In this document: one piece after another, positions 51,093-60,465 of the stretch | Layout of the letters: every line of letters begins with the position of its first letter | Position numbering within the stretch: position 1 is the first letter of the stretch | Origin: Pseudomonas chlororaphis | GTDB taxonomy: Bacteria; Pseudomonadota; Gammaproteobacteria; Pseudomonadales; Pseudomonadaceae | Direction: 5' to 3' | NCBI RefSeq assembly: GCF_001921865.1 | Contig: NZ_MSCT01000024.1 | Coordinates: 124,001-188,000, forward strand | Length of the DNA stretch: 64,000 nucleotides | Position numbers and translations under genes: made by a program | The notes under the pieces: model-generated | Databases searched by the model: none | Told to the model about the DNA's origin: nothing | Seen by the model: the letters and a program-made list of their open reading frames with translations, nothing else

Positions 51093-52106
51093 GTGAGCTT
51101 TACCCCAGCCAACCGTTTGTTTCCCGCCACTCGCCTGCGCCGCAATCGTCGCGATGATTTCTCTCGTCGCCTGGTTCGTGAAAACGTCCTGACCGTCGAC
51201 GACCTGATCCTGCCGGTATTTGTGCTTGAAGGCGAAAATCGTCGGGAAGCGGTGGCGTCGATGCCGGGCGTCGAGCGCCTGACCATCGACCTGCTGGTCG
51301 AGGAAGCGGCGAAATGGGTCGAGCTGGGGATTCCCGCGTTGGCGCTGTTCCCGGTGACGCCGCCGGCGCTCAAGTCGCTGGACGCCGCCGAAGCCTGGAA
51401 CCCGCAGGGTATTGCCCAGCGCGCCACCCGTGCGCTGCGCGAGCGTTTCCCTGAGCTGGGGGTGATCACCGACGTGGCGCTCGACCCGTTCACCACTCAC
51501 GGCCAGGACGGCATTCTTGATGAAGACGGTTATGTGCAGAACGACATCACCGTCGACGCCCTGGTCAAGCAGGCCTTGTCCCATGCCGAGGCCGGCGCCC
51601 AGGTGGTGGCGCCTTCGGACATGATGGACGGGCGTATCCAGGCGATCCGCGAAGCCCTGGAGCTGGCCGGGCACGTCAATGTGCGGATCATGGCCTATTC
51701 GGCCAAGTACGCCAGCGCCTATTACGGCCCGTTCCGCGATGCGGTCGGTTCGGCGCTGAACCTGGGCAAGGCCAACAAGGCCTCCTACCAGATGGACCCG
51801 GCCAACAGCCACGAAGCCCTGCATGAAGTGGCCGCCGACCTCGCCGAAGGCGCGGACATGGTCATGGTCAAGCCGGGCATGCCGTACCTGGACATCCTTT
51901 TTCGGGTCAAGGATGAATTCAAGGTGCCGACCTTTGTCTACCAAGTCAGCGGCGAATATGCCATGCACATGGCGGCGATCCAGAATGGCTGGTTGGGTGA
52001 AGGGGTGATCCTCGAATCCTTGACCGCCTTTAAACGCGCGGGTGCCGATGGCATCCTGACTTACTTTGCCGTTCGTGCTGCTCAATTGTTACGAGAGCAA
52101 AAATAG
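51093..52106 (+). CDS. hemB: Porphobilinogen synthase HemB
   Basis: GTG at 51093 with CAGGAG upstream gives 337 aa; earlier in-frame codons fall in the promoter. Schiff-base lysines lie in MAYSAKYASAYYGPFR and VMVKPGMPYLD. The metal site reads DVALDPFTTHGQDG, with Asp instead of the zinc cysteines, the magnesium-type enzyme known from P. aeruginosa. It condenses two aminolevulinates. ppk follows after 18 nt. Confidence 0.96.
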   Translation: MSFTPANRLFPATRLRRNRRDDFSRRLVRENVLTVDDLILPVFVLEGENRREAVASMPGVERLTIDLLVEEAAKWVELGIPALALFPVTPPALKSLDAAEAWNPQGIAQRATRALRERFPELGVITDVALDPFTTHGQDGILDEDGYVQNDITVDALVKQALSHAEAGAQVVAPSDMMDGRIQAIREALELAGHVNVRIMAYSAKYASAYYGPFRDAVGSALNLGKANKASYQMDPANSHEALHEVAADLAEGADMVMVKPGMPYLDILFRVKDEFKVPTFVYQVSGEYAMHMAAIQNGWLGEGVILESLTAFKRAGADGILTYFAVRAAQLLREQK

Positions 52107-52124
52107 CCCTCCCAGGAACACGCG

Positions 52125-54344
52125 ATGAATACCGAAGGACTCACTGAAGTTGCCGTAAAAGAAGCTCAACCCGTGGTCGAGCAGGTGGCTGAAACGCCAC
52201 CGGAGCTGGAAGCCCCGCCCGTGCAGGCGGATGCGCCGCATGTGGCGATGCCGACCCTGGCCATCCCGAGCCTGGATGACAGCAGCCTGTACATCCATCG
52301 CGAGCTGTCGCAACTGCAGTTCAACATCCGCGTGCTGGAACAGGCGCTGGATGAGTCCTATCCGTTGCTGGAACGCCTGAAGTTCCTGCTGATCTTCTCC
52401 AGCAACCTGGACGAGTTCTTCGAGATCCGCGTCGCCGGCCTGAAGAAACAGATCACTTTCGCTCGCGAACAGGCCGGCGCCGACGGCCTGCAGCCGCACC
52501 AGGCGTTGGCGCGCATCAGCGAGCTGGTGCACGGCCATGTGGACCGCCAGTACGCAATCCTCAACGACATCCTGTTGCCGGAGCTGGAGAAACATCAGGT
52601 TCGCTTCATCCGCCGCCGCTACTGGACCACCAAGCTCAAGACCTGGGTACGCCGCTACTTCCGCGACGAGATCGCGCCGATCATCACCCCGATCGGCCTC
52701 GACCCTACGCACCCGTTCCCGCTGCTGGTGAACAAGAGCCTGAACTTCATCGTCGAGCTCGAAGGGGTCGACGCTTTCGGCCGCGATTCGGGCCTGGCGA
52801 TCATTCCGGCGCCGCGCCTGCTGCCGCGGATCATCAAGGTGCCGGAAGAAGTCGGCGGCCCTGGCGACAACTATGTGTTCCTGTCGTCGATGATCCACGC
52901 TCACGCCGACGACCTGTTCCAGGGCATGAAGGTCAAGGGCTGCTACCAGTTCCGCCTGACCCGTAACGCCGACCTGGCGGTGGATACCGAGGACGTCGAA
53001 GACTTGGCTCGCGCCCTGCGCGGCGAGCTGTTTTCCCGGCGCTACGGCGACGCGGTGCGCCTGGAAGTGGCCGATACCTGCCCCAAGCATCTGTCCGACT
53101 ACCTGCTCAAGCAGTTCAACCTGAGCGAGACCGAGCTGTATCAGGTCAACGGTCCGGTGAACCTGACGCGCCTGTTCAGCATCACCAGCCTGGACAGCCA
53201 CCCGGAGCTGCAATACACGCCGTTCACGCCGCAGATTCCCAAGCTTCTGCAGAACAGCGAGAACATCTTCAGCGTGGTCAGCAAGCAGGACATCCTGCTG
53301 TTGCACCCGTTCGAGTCCTTTACGCCGGTGGTCGACCTGTTGCGCCAGGCAGCCAAGGACCCGCATGTGCTGGCGGTACGCCAGACCCTGTACCGCAGCG
53401 GCGCCAACTCGGAAATCGTCGATGCGCTGGTGGACGCGGCGCGTAACGGCAAGGAAGTCACCGCGGTGATCGAGTTGCGCGCGCGGTTCGACGAAGAGTC
53501 CAACCTGCAACTGGCCAGCCGCCTGCAAGCGGCCGGCGCGGTGGTGATCTACGGTGTGGTCGGCTTCAAGACCCACGCCAAGATGATGCTGATCCTGCGG
53601 CGCGAAGCCGGCGAGATCGTGCGTTACGCCCACCTGGGTACCGGTAACTACCACGCGGGCAACGCTCGCCTGTACACCGACTACAGCCTGCTGACATCCG
53701 ACGATGCCCTGTGCGAAGACGTCGGCAAGCTGTTCAGCCAGCTGATCGGCATGGGCAAGACCCTGCGCATGAAGAAGCTGCTGCACGCGCCGTTCACCTT
53801 GAAGAAGGGCATGCTCGACATGATTGCCCGGGAAACCCAGTTCGCCCTGGACGGCAAGCCGGCGCACATCATCGCCAAGTTCAACTCGCTGACCGATCCG
53901 AAGATCATCCGCGCGCTGTACAAGGCCAGCCAGTCGGGCGTGCGTATCGACCTGGTGGTGCGCGGCATGTGCTGTCTGCGTCCGGGGATTGCCGGTGTGT
54001 CGCACAACATCCATGTGCGCTCGATCATCGGCCGCTTCCTGGAGCACACCCGGGTGTTTTACTTCCTCAACGGCGGCGAGGAGCAGATGTTCCTGTCCAG
54101 TGCCGACTGGATGGAGCGCAACCTCGATAAACGTGTCGAGACGTGCTTCCCGGTCGAGGGCAAGAAGCTGATCCTGCGGGTCAAGAAGGAGCTGGAAAGT
54201 TATCTCACCGATAACACTCACAGTTGGAGCTTGCAGTCGGACGGTCGCTATATCCGCAACACGCCGACCGGCAACCAGAACCCGCGCAGCGCCCAGGCCA
54301 CCTTGCTGGAGCGCCTGAGCAACCCGGTGCTGGCGGTTCGCTAA
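52125..54344 (+). CDS. ppk: Polyphosphate kinase 1
   Basis: The protein is 739 aa. After a disordered acidic N-terminal extension of about 45 residues come the PPK1 domains: YIHRELSQLQFNIRVLEQA, the middle domain, and the phospholipase-D-like catalytic domains. The phospho-accepting His lies in FKTHAKMMLILRRE and the second in RYAHLGTGNYH. It makes polyphosphate from ATP. It is convergent with ppx across a shared terminator. Confidence 0.96.
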   Translation: MNTEGLTEVAVKEAQPVVEQVAETPPELEAPPVQADAPHVAMPTLAIPSLDDSSLYIHRELSQLQFNIRVLEQALDESYPLLERLKFLLIFSSNLDEFFEIRVAGLKKQITFAREQAGADGLQPHQALARISELVHGHVDRQYAILNDILLPELEKHQVRFIRRRYWTTKLKTWVRRYFRDEIAPIITPIGLDPTHPFPLLVNKSLNFIVELEGVDAFGRDSGLAIIPAPRLLPRIIKVPEEVGGPGDNYVFLSSMIHAHADDLFQGMKVKGCYQFRLTRNADLAVDTEDVEDLARALRGELFSRRYGDAVRLEVADTCPKHLSDYLLKQFNLSETELYQVNGPVNLTRLFSITSLDSHPELQYTPFTPQIPKLLQNSENIFSVVSKQDILLLHPFESFTPVVDLLRQAAKDPHVLAVRQTLYRSGANSEIVDALVDAARNGKEVTAVIELRARFDEESNLQLASRLQAAGAVVIYGVVGFKTHAKMMLILRREAGEIVRYAHLGTGNYHAGNARLYTDYSLLTSDDALCEDVGKLFSQLIGMGKTLRMKKLLHAPFTLKKGMLDMIARETQFALDGKPAHIIAKFNSLTDPKIIRALYKASQSGVRIDLVVRGMCCLRPGIAGVSHNIHVRSIIGRFLEHTRVFYFLNGGEEQMFLSSADWMERNLDKRVETCFPVEGKKLILRVKKELESYLTDNTHSWSLQSDGRYIRNTPTGNQNPRSAQATLLERLSNPVLAVR

Positions 54345-54352
54345 GGCCTATG

Positions 54353-54418
54353 AAAAAGCCGGCTTGCCGGCGATGGAGTCCTGCTAGAGGAGCCCATCGC
54401 CGGCAAGCCGGCTTTTTT
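54353..54418. terminator. Bidirectional terminator between ppk and ppx
   Basis: A perfect 24-bp inverted repeat (54353-54376 and 54394-54417) begins AAAAAGCCGGC and ends GCCGGCTTTTTT, with a 17-nt loop. T tracts flank the stem on both strands. REP-like GGCTTGCC cores suggest it derives from a REPIN. Confidence 0.88.
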
Positions 54419-54431
54419 GTGCGTGGGTGTA

Positions 54432-55934
54432 TCAGCGCACGTTGAGGGTGATGCCGACCCGGGTCAGCCATTCCGCTTCCAGGGCGAAGTCGGCCTGGGT
54501 CAGCTGGTTCTCGTCCAGCCACTGCTGCGGGAAGATCACATCCAGGCTGTCGCCGGCGGCGCGCAGTTTCACCTGGGGCATTTCCTGGGTGCCGCGGATG
54601 TGATGGAACAGGATGGCGAAACGCAGCAGCACACACAGGCGGATCAGCTTGCTGCCTTCCTCGCCGAATTCGGCGAACTTGTCCTTGGGAATGTTGCGGC
54701 GGTGGCCGCGTACCAGGAGCGCGAGCATTTGCTGGTCTTCGCGAGAGAAACCGGCCAGGTCGGAGTGTTCGATCAGGTAGGCGCCGTGCTTGTGGTAGTG
54801 ATAGTGGGCGATGTCCAGGCCGACTTCGTGGACCTTGGCCGCCCAGCCCAGCAACTCGCGCCAGACGCCGTCTTCCAGGTCCCAGTCCTTGGCCACCTGG
54901 TCGAAGGCATGCAACGCCTTGCGCTCGACCCGGGCGGCCTGTTCCAGGTCGACGTGGTAACGCTCCATCAGCGAGCCGAGGGTGCGTTCGCGCACGTCTT
55001 CGTGGTGGTGGCGGCCCAGCAGGTCGTAGAGCACGCCTTCGCGCAGGGCGCCTTCGCAGTGGTCCATGCGCTGCAGTTCGAGGGCATCGAAAATGGCTTC
55101 GAGAATCGCCAGGCCAGCCGGGAAGATCGTGCGGCGGTCCGGCTTGATGCCTTCGAAGTCGATTTTCTCGGCGTCGCCGAGCTTGAACAGTTTGCGCTTG
55201 AGCCAGGCCAGGCCCTCGGCGTTGACCTCGCCGGTGCCGTGGCCGCCGGCCTTGAGCGCCAGGCCGATGGCGCGGATGGTACCCGAGGAGCCGATGGCTT
55301 CGTCCCAGGTCAGGCGGTGCAGGGCGTGTTCGATGCTCATGATCTCCAGGCGCGCCGCGGTGTAGGCCTGGGCGTAGCGCGCCGGGGTGATCTTGCCGTC
55401 CTTGAAGTAGCGCTGGGTGAAGCTGACACAGCCCATCTGCAGGCTTTCGCGCAGCAGCGGCTCGAAGCGCTGGCCGATGATGAACTCGGTGCTGCCGCCG
55501 CCGATGTCGGCGACCAGGCGTTTGCCCGGGGTGTCGGCCAGGGTATGGGACACGCCCAGGTAGATGAGGCGGGCTTCTTCACGGCCGGAGATGACTTCCA
55601 CCGGATGGCCGAGGATTTCCTCGGCGCGGCGGATGAATTCGCCGCGGTTGCGGGCTTCGCGCAGAGCGTTGGTGCCGACGATACGCACTGCGCCCAAAGG
55701 CATGCCGTTGATCAGTTGAGCGAAGCGCTTAAGGCAATCGAGCCCGCGCTGCATGGATTCTTCGTTGAGTTGACGGTCTTCGTCGATCCCGGCGGCCAGT
55801 TGAACCTTTTCACCGAGCCGCTCGAGAATGCGGATTTCATTATGGTGAGCCTTGGCCACGACCATGTGAAAGCTGTTGGAGCCCAGGTCGATGGCGGCGA
55901 TCAGGGACAGATTCTTGGCTTGGGATTGCGGCAT
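54432..55934 (-). CDS. ppx: Exopolyphosphatase/pppGpp phosphohydrolase Ppx
   Basis: The protein is 500 aa, an actin-like (ASKHA) enzyme: phosphate-1 AAIDLGSNSFHMVVA (14-28), GTNALREARN, phosphate-2 VADIGGGSTEF, and IGSSGTIRA. The C-terminal half is the HD-like helical domain (AAKVHEVGLDIAHYHYHKHGAYL). It hydrolyses polyphosphate made by Ppk. The start ATG at 55934 gives MPQSQAKNLSLIAAID. Confidence 0.95.
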   Translation of the reverse strand: MPQSQAKNLSLIAAIDLGSNSFHMVVAKAHHNEIRILERLGEKVQLAAGIDEDRQLNEESMQRGLDCLKRFAQLINGMPLGAVRIVGTNALREARNRGEFIRRAEEILGHPVEVISGREEARLIYLGVSHTLADTPGKRLVADIGGGSTEFIIGQRFEPLLRESLQMGCVSFTQRYFKDGKITPARYAQAYTAARLEIMSIEHALHRLTWDEAIGSSGTIRAIGLALKAGGHGTGEVNAEGLAWLKRKLFKLGDAEKIDFEGIKPDRRTIFPAGLAILEAIFDALELQRMDHCEGALREGVLYDLLGRHHHEDVRERTLGSLMERYHVDLEQAARVERKALHAFDQVAKDWDLEDGVWRELLGWAAKVHEVGLDIAHYHYHKHGAYLIEHSDLAGFSREDQQMLALLVRGHRRNIPKDKFAEFGEEGSKLIRLCVLLRFAILFHHIRGTQEMPQVKLRAAGDSLDVIFPQQWLDENQLTQADFALEAEWLTRVGITLNVR

Positions 55935-56045
55935 GGTTTGGGGGTCTCGGTCGATAACCTTGCCATCCTGCCACTTTCAATCGCCCGCGCCAACGCGCAG
56001 TGTCCAATGCGTTGACTCAACGCAGGAAACCTCGCGCCGCTGGCC

Positions 56046-56152
56046 CCTGTAGCCGCTGCCGCAGGCTGCGATCGACTGCGAAGCAGGCGCTGCTCTTGAT
56101 GGCCCTGGAAGGCCCTGCGGGCCTTATCGCAGCCTGCGGCAGCGGCTACAGG
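56046..56152. repeat. REPIN of a second sequence family
   Basis: Perfect 27-bp arms (56046-56072, 56126-56152) built on TGTAGCCGCTGCCGCAGGC, unlike the GTAGGAGCG family elsewhere in the window. The 53-bp spacer contains its own GGCCC dyads. It lies 8 nt beyond the end of the ABC operon. Confidence 0.85.
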
Positions 56153-56159
56153 TGAACGA

Positions 56160-56894
56160 TCAATGGTTCTCGTTGAGGCCGATGAAATTCGCCAGCTCCG
56201 CGGTCTGCGGGTTGGCGAACAGCACTTTCGGGTCGCCTACCTCATGCACCTTGCCCTGGTGCATGAACACCAGCTTGTCCCCCACTTCCCGGGCAAAACG
56301 CATCTCGTGGGTCACCATGATCAGGGTCATGCCGTCCCTGGCCAGCTGGCGCACCACGCTCAGGACTTCGTTGACCAGTTCCGGGTCCAGGGCCGAGGTG
56401 ATCTCGTCGCACAGCAGCACCTTGGGCGACATGGCCAGCGCCCGGGCAATCGCTACCCGTTGCTGCTGGCCGCCGGACAGGCGATCGGGGAAGGCGTCGA
56501 ACTTCTCCTCCAGGCCGACGCGCTTGAGCATCGCGCGCGCCAGCTCGGCGGCCCTGGCCTTGGGCACCTTCTGCACCACCTGCGGGGCGAGCATGACGTT
56601 CTCGCCGACGGTCAGGTGCGGGAACAGGTTGAACTGCTGGAACACCATGCCGACCTTCTGCCGCAGGCTGCGCAGGTCGGCGCGGGCGGCGTCGAGGTAC
56701 TCGCCGTCGACTTCGATGACCCCGTCGTTGATCGACTCCAGGCCGTTGAGGGTGCGCAGCAGGGTGCTCTTGCCCGAGCCGCTGCGGCCGATGATCGCCA
56801 CCACCTGGCCTTCCTCGATGCTGAGGTCGATGCCCTTGAGCACATGGTGGTCGCCGTAATACTTATGCAGGGCGGAAATTCTAAGCAGAGGCAT
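56160..56894 (-). CDS. Polar amino-acid ABC transporter ATPase
   Basis: ATG at 56894 gives 244 aa; the start overlaps the upstream permease by 14 nt. ABC motifs are complete: Walker A GRSGSGKS (36-43), Q-loop VFQQFNLF, signature LSGGQQQR, Walker B VLLCDEITSALDP and H-switch VTHEM. The closest family is GlnQ/HisP-type ATPases for polar amino acids. Last gene of the SBP-permease-permease-ATPase operon. Confidence 0.93.
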   Translation of the reverse strand: MPLLRISALHKYYGDHHVLKGIDLSIEEGQVVAIIGRSGSGKSTLLRTLNGLESINDGVIEVDGEYLDAARADLRSLRQKVGMVFQQFNLFPHLTVGENVMLAPQVVQKVPKARAAELARAMLKRVGLEEKFDAFPDRLSGGQQQRVAIARALAMSPKVLLCDEITSALDPELVNEVLSVVRQLARDGMTLIMVTHEMRFAREVGDKLVFMHQGKVHEVGDPKVLFANPQTAELANFIGLNENH

Positions 56895-57531
56895 GCAGTC
56901 TCCTTTCCAGGTAGCGCGCACTGAGGGATAGGGGGTAGCAGAGCAGGAAGTAACCGAGCGCCACCAGGCCGTAGACCATGAAGGGCTCGAAGGTGGCGTT
57001 GGCGAGCATGCCGCCGGTCTTGGTCAGTTCGGTGAAGCCGATGATCGAGGTCACCGCGGTGCCTTTGACCACCTGTACCGAGAAACCCACGGTGGGTGCC
57101 ACGGCGATGCGCAGCGCTTGCGGCAGGATCACATGGCGCAGCTGTTCATAGGGGTTGAGCGCCAGGCTCGAGGACGCCTCCCACTGGCCGTTGGGAATCG
57201 ACTCGACGCAGCCGCGCCAGATCTCCGCCAGGTAGGCGCTGGTGAACAGCGTCAGGGCGATGGCCGCGGCCAGCCAGGGCGAGATATCCACCCCCAGCAG
57301 GGCGATGCCAAAGAACACCAGGAACAATTGCATCAACAGCGGCGTGCCCTGGAACAGCTCGATGTACAGGCGGGCAGCGTTGCTGGGAAACGCCTTCCTG
57401 GAAATGCGCAGGGCCATCACCAGCAAGCCGATCAGGCCACCGCCGATAAAGGCCACCAGCGACAGCACCAGGGTCCATTGCAGGCCGGTCAGCAGGTTGC
57501 GCACGATGTCCCAGAAACTGAAGTCGCTCAT
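56881..57531 (-). CDS. Polar amino-acid ABC transporter permease 2
   Basis: ATG at 57531 gives 216 aa. About five transmembrane helices with the HisM/GlnP-type EAA loop (WEASSSLALNPYEQLRHVILPQALRIAVAP) and the FQGTPLLMQLF motif. It overlaps both neighbours and pairs with permease 1. Confidence 0.92.
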   Translation of the reverse strand: MSDFSFWDIVRNLLTGLQWTLVLSLVAFIGGGLIGLLVMALRISRKAFPSNAARLYIELFQGTPLLMQLFLVFFGIALLGVDISPWLAAAIALTLFTSAYLAEIWRGCVESIPNGQWEASSSLALNPYEQLRHVILPQALRIAVAPTVGFSVQVVKGTAVTSIIGFTELTKTGGMLANATFEPFMVYGLVALGYFLLCYPLSLSARYLERRLHASA

Positions 57532-58196
57532 TGGCTGCTCCTCGCGATATAGCGGCGCCCGATCCAGTTCAGCAGTTGTCGGATCAGCAGGGCCATGCAC
57601 AGGTAGATGAGCGTGGTCAGGGCGTAGGTTTCAAAGGCGCGGAAGTTGCGCGACTGAATGAAGTTGGCGGCGAAGCTCAGCTCCTCGGTGGCGATCTGCG
57701 AACACACCGCCGAACCGAGCATGACGATGATGATCTGGCTGCTCAGGGCCGGCCAGACCTTGCCCAGCGCCGGCAGCAGCACCACGTGGCGGAAAGCCTC
57801 CAGGCGCGTCATGGCCAGTGCCGCCGCGGCTTCCAGTTGGCCGCGGGGGACGGCCTGGATACCGGCGCGGATAATTTCCGTGGAGTAGGCGCCCAGGTTG
57901 ATCACCATCGCCAGCACCGCGGCCTGCCACTCGGAAATCTGCATGCCCAGGGACGGCAGGCCGAAAAAAATGAAGAACAGCTGCACCAGGAACGGGGTGT
58001 TGCGGATCAGCTCGACGTAGACGCTGAAGAGGGTCGAGAAGGGCTGGATCTTCCAGGCCCGCACCAGCGCACCGGTTATGCCCAGGCCAACCCCGAGCAC
58101 CGCGCCGATGGCGGTCAGCTCAAGGGTGAACAGGGCGCCGCGCAGCAGCAGGCCGGTGTTTTCCAGCACCGGTAGAAAGTCGAACTGATAAGCCAT
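57528..58196 (-). CDS. Polar amino-acid ABC transporter permease 1
   Basis: The protein is 222 aa. N-terminal helices, IRNTPFLVQLFFIFFGLP, and EAA loop GQLEAAAALAMTRLEAFRHVVLLPAL mark a HisQ-type permease. It starts 21 nt after the binding-protein gene and overlaps permease 2 by 4 nt (ATGA). Confidence 0.92.
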   Translation of the reverse strand: MAYQFDFLPVLENTGLLLRGALFTLELTAIGAVLGVGLGITGALVRAWKIQPFSTLFSVYVELIRNTPFLVQLFFIFFGLPSLGMQISEWQAAVLAMVINLGAYSTEIIRAGIQAVPRGQLEAAAALAMTRLEAFRHVVLLPALGKVWPALSSQIIIVMLGSAVCSQIATEELSFAANFIQSRNFRAFETYALTTLIYLCMALLIRQLLNWIGRRYIARSSQ

Positions 58197-58217
58197 GGCT
58201 AACCTCCGGGAGCGCGA

Positions 58218-59003
58218 TCAGAGGCCGGCCGGCAACGGTTGCTTGAGCCACAGCTGGGCGTTCTTTTCCAGGCTGCCGTCGGCCTTGGCGTTGGTGAGGA
58301 TCTGATTCACCTTGCCCAGCAGCTCGGGCTGGTTCTTGTTGACGCCCACGTAGACCGGGGAGTCCTTGAGCTTGACCTTCATCGCCGGAATGCGTTTCGG
58401 ATTGCGCTCGCTGATCGCCACCATCACCACGTTGCCGCTGGCGATCAGGTCGACCTGGCCGGCCAGGTAGGCGGCGATGGTCGAGTTGTTGTCCTCGAAA
58501 CGCTTGATGGTCACGCCTTGCGGGGCCACGGCGCTCAGCTCGATGTCTTCGATGGCGCCGCGGGTGACGCTGACGGTCTTGCCCTTGAGGTCGTCGAGGC
58601 TGGCGACCGGCGCCTCGGGCGGGCCGAACACTGCCAGGTAGAAGGGCGCGTAGGCCTGGGAGAAGTCGATGACTTTCTCGCGCTCGGGGTTCTTGCCGAG
58701 GCTGGAGATCACCAGGTCGACCTTGCCGGTGGTGAGGAACGGAATGCGGTTGGTGCTGTTGACCGGGGTCAGCTCGAGCTTGACCTTGAGCTGATCGGCC
58801 AGCAGTTGCGCGGTGTCGATGTCCAGGCCGCGGGGTTGCATGTCCGGGCCGACCGAACCGAACGGTGGGAAGTCCTGGGGCACCGCCACCTTGAGGGTGC
58901 CACGGGTGACGACATCGTCCAGGCCGCTGGCGTTGGCGGGCGTCTGGCTCAGCAGCAGGCTGGCAAACAGGGCAGAGAGCAGGGCGCTGAAACGCTGGGT
59001 CAT
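58218..59003 (-). CDS. Periplasmic amino-acid-binding protein of ABC transporter
   Basis: The protein is 261 aa with a signal peptide (1-26, ANA cleavage). Family 3 binding-protein pattern: GTLKVAVPQDFPPFGSVGPDMQPRGLDIDTAQLLADQL, then GKVDLVISSLGKNPEREKVIDFS, then a ligand-contact segment before LAGQVDLIASGN. Ligand is probably a polar amino acid but cannot be fixed. It is the first gene of the operon and diverges from a FadR-family regulator gene. Confidence 0.92.
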   Translation of the reverse strand: MTQRFSALLSALFASLLLSQTPANASGLDDVVTRGTLKVAVPQDFPPFGSVGPDMQPRGLDIDTAQLLADQLKVKLELTPVNSTNRIPFLTTGKVDLVISSLGKNPEREKVIDFSQAYAPFYLAVFGPPEAPVASLDDLKGKTVSVTRGAIEDIELSAVAPQGVTIKRFEDNNSTIAAYLAGQVDLIASGNVVMVAISERNPKRIPAMKVKLKDSPVYVGVNKNQPELLGKVNQILTNAKADGSLEKNAQLWLKQPLPAGL

Positions 59004-59116
59004 GGCAAATCTCCGGGTTCACGGGGAGTGATTTCTGCGCTGGCACACAGCACAGCCCGTGCCAAACGCCGGAAAAAGCCCTGGAGCGCAGGGTTTTACT
59101 GGCTTTTATCGGTCTT

Positions 59117-59131
59117 ACTGGTCTGAACAGT
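59117..59131. promoter_or_regulatory. FadR/GntR-type operator in the ABC operon-regulator divergent region
   Basis: ACTGGTCTGAACAGT is a near-perfect palindrome (one mismatch) resembling the CTGGTnnGACCAG operators of FadR-subfamily GntR regulators. It lies about 115 nt from the binding-protein start and 127 nt from the regulator start. A perfect version, ACTGTTCTGAACAGT, occurs upstream of ubiD. Confidence 0.5.
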
Positions 59132-59257
59132 TGATGGTTTTCCTGCCCCCTTATCGAGCGTTCGGCAAAGTGCCCGAACCCCCGTGGGGCACGACTTGCC
59201 GGGCTTGGCGAATAGCTTTACAACTAGGTTTTTCCTGGACCGGCCAGCCTGAATTTT

Positions 59258-59956
59258 ATGAACTCGATCTCCCGCGCCGTACCTGAAGTGGCGCTGCAAG
59301 CCATCCGCCAATTGATCAGCGAACGCGGCTTCGGCCCGGGCGACGCGCTGCCGTCGCAGCGCGATCTGGCCGTGCAGTTGGGCGTCAGCCGGGCCTCGTT
59401 GCGCGAGGCGCTGTCGTCCTTGAGCGCCTTGGGAGTGATCAGCGTGCAGCCGGGCAAGGGCGTCTTCGTGCAGGCGGTGGAATCGCCGAACAATGGTGCC
59501 GGCCTGAACTGGCCATTCGCGGCCCAGGCCTCGCCCGCGGACATCTTTCAACTGCGTTACGCCCTGGAAGGCTTCGCCGCGGGGCTGGCGGCCGTGACCC
59601 TGACCGCCGACGAGCTGGATGCGTTGCAGGATAATGTCGAGGCGATGCGCAACGAGTTGCGGGCGGCGGACTTCGAGGCGGCGGCGCGGCTGGACTTTGA
59701 GTTTCACCAGAAGATCCTGCTGGCCAGCGGCAATCAGGCGATGCTGAGCATCCTCAGCACCAGTGCCGAGATCTTCCTGGAGAGCCAGAAACTACCGTTC
59801 ATCCGGCCCGAGCGGGCGATGGAGACCTGGCAGGAACACCGCAAGATCCTGCGCGGGCTGGCCCGGCATGCCTCGGGGGCGGCGCAGAAAGCCATGCAGG
59901 AACATGTGCGCGGCGCGGCCCTGCGCACTGGAATCGCCTTTGTCACCCCCGCGTAG
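59258..59956 (+). CDS. FadR-subfamily GntR transcriptional regulator
   Basis: The protein is 232 aa. The N-terminal winged helix (about 8-72, LPSQRDLAVQLGVSRASLREALSSLSALGVISVQPGKGVFV) is typical GntR. The C-terminal FCD domain (about 92-220) has metal-site histidines in the DFEFHQKIL and EHRKIL segments. It probably represses the divergent amino-acid ABC operon in response to a carboxylic or amino acid. Confidence 0.9.
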   Translation: MNSISRAVPEVALQAIRQLISERGFGPGDALPSQRDLAVQLGVSRASLREALSSLSALGVISVQPGKGVFVQAVESPNNGAGLNWPFAAQASPADIFQLRYALEGFAAGLAAVTLTADELDALQDNVEAMRNELRAADFEAAARLDFEFHQKILLASGNQAMLSILSTSAEIFLESQKLPFIRPERAMETWQEHRKILRGLARHASGAAQKAMQEHVRGAALRTGIAFVTPA

Positions 59957-60017
59957 CCATGAGTTGGGCTATACCCAAACTCATCGGCCACCATAGCGAG
60001 AGTCAATCAACTCCGGC

Positions 60018-60046
60018 TTCCTGAACGCGGGAAGGGCGGCTATGAT
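60018..60046 (+). promoter_or_regulatory. Sigma-70-type promoter for trxA
   Basis: TTCCTG and TATGAT are separated by 17 nt, 36 nt upstream of the trxA ATG. Confidence 0.6.
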
Positions 60047-60082
60047 GGGCCACGTTTTTTTGCTTACAACCTGGAGACTTCC

Positions 60083-60412
60083 ATGAGCAGCGATCTTATC
60101 AAACACGTTAGCGACGCTAGCTTCGAGGCTGACGTACTCAAGGCCGAAGGCGCTGTACTGGTCGACTACTGGGCTGAGTGGTGCGGCCCATGCAAAATGA
60201 TCGCTCCGGTCCTGGACGAAATCGCTGAAACCTACAAAGGCAAGCTGACCGTTGCCAAGCTGAACATCGACGAAAACCAGGAAACCCCGGCCAAGCATGG
60301 CGTGCGCGGTATCCCGACGCTGATGCTGTTCAAGAACGGCAACGTCGAAGCCACCAAGGTCGGCGCCCTGTCCAAGTCGCAACTGGCTGCTTTCCTCGAC
60401 GCCAACATCTAA
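60083..60412 (+). CDS. trxA: Thioredoxin 1
   Basis: The protein is 109 aa. The active site is WAEWCGPCK (C34, C37), with cis-Pro in RGIPTLMLF and the usual length. It reduces cytosolic disulfides. CTGGAG precedes the ATG. Codon use is strongly biased to preferred codons, as for a highly expressed gene. Confidence 0.97.
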   Translation: MSSDLIKHVSDASFEADVLKAEGAVLVDYWAEWCGPCKMIAPVLDEIAETYKGKLTVAKLNIDENQETPAKHGVRGIPTLMLFKNGNVEATKVGALSKSQLAAFLDANI

Positions 60413-60432
60413 GCGTCGTTGTAAATGGCATC

Positions 60433-60462
60433 AAAAAAGCCCCGTAAATAGCGGGGCTTTTT
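60433..60462 (+). terminator. Intrinsic terminator of trxA
   Basis: AAAAAAGCCCCG and CGGGGCTTTTT flank a short loop TAAATAG. Confidence 0.88.
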
Positions 60463-60465
60463 CAT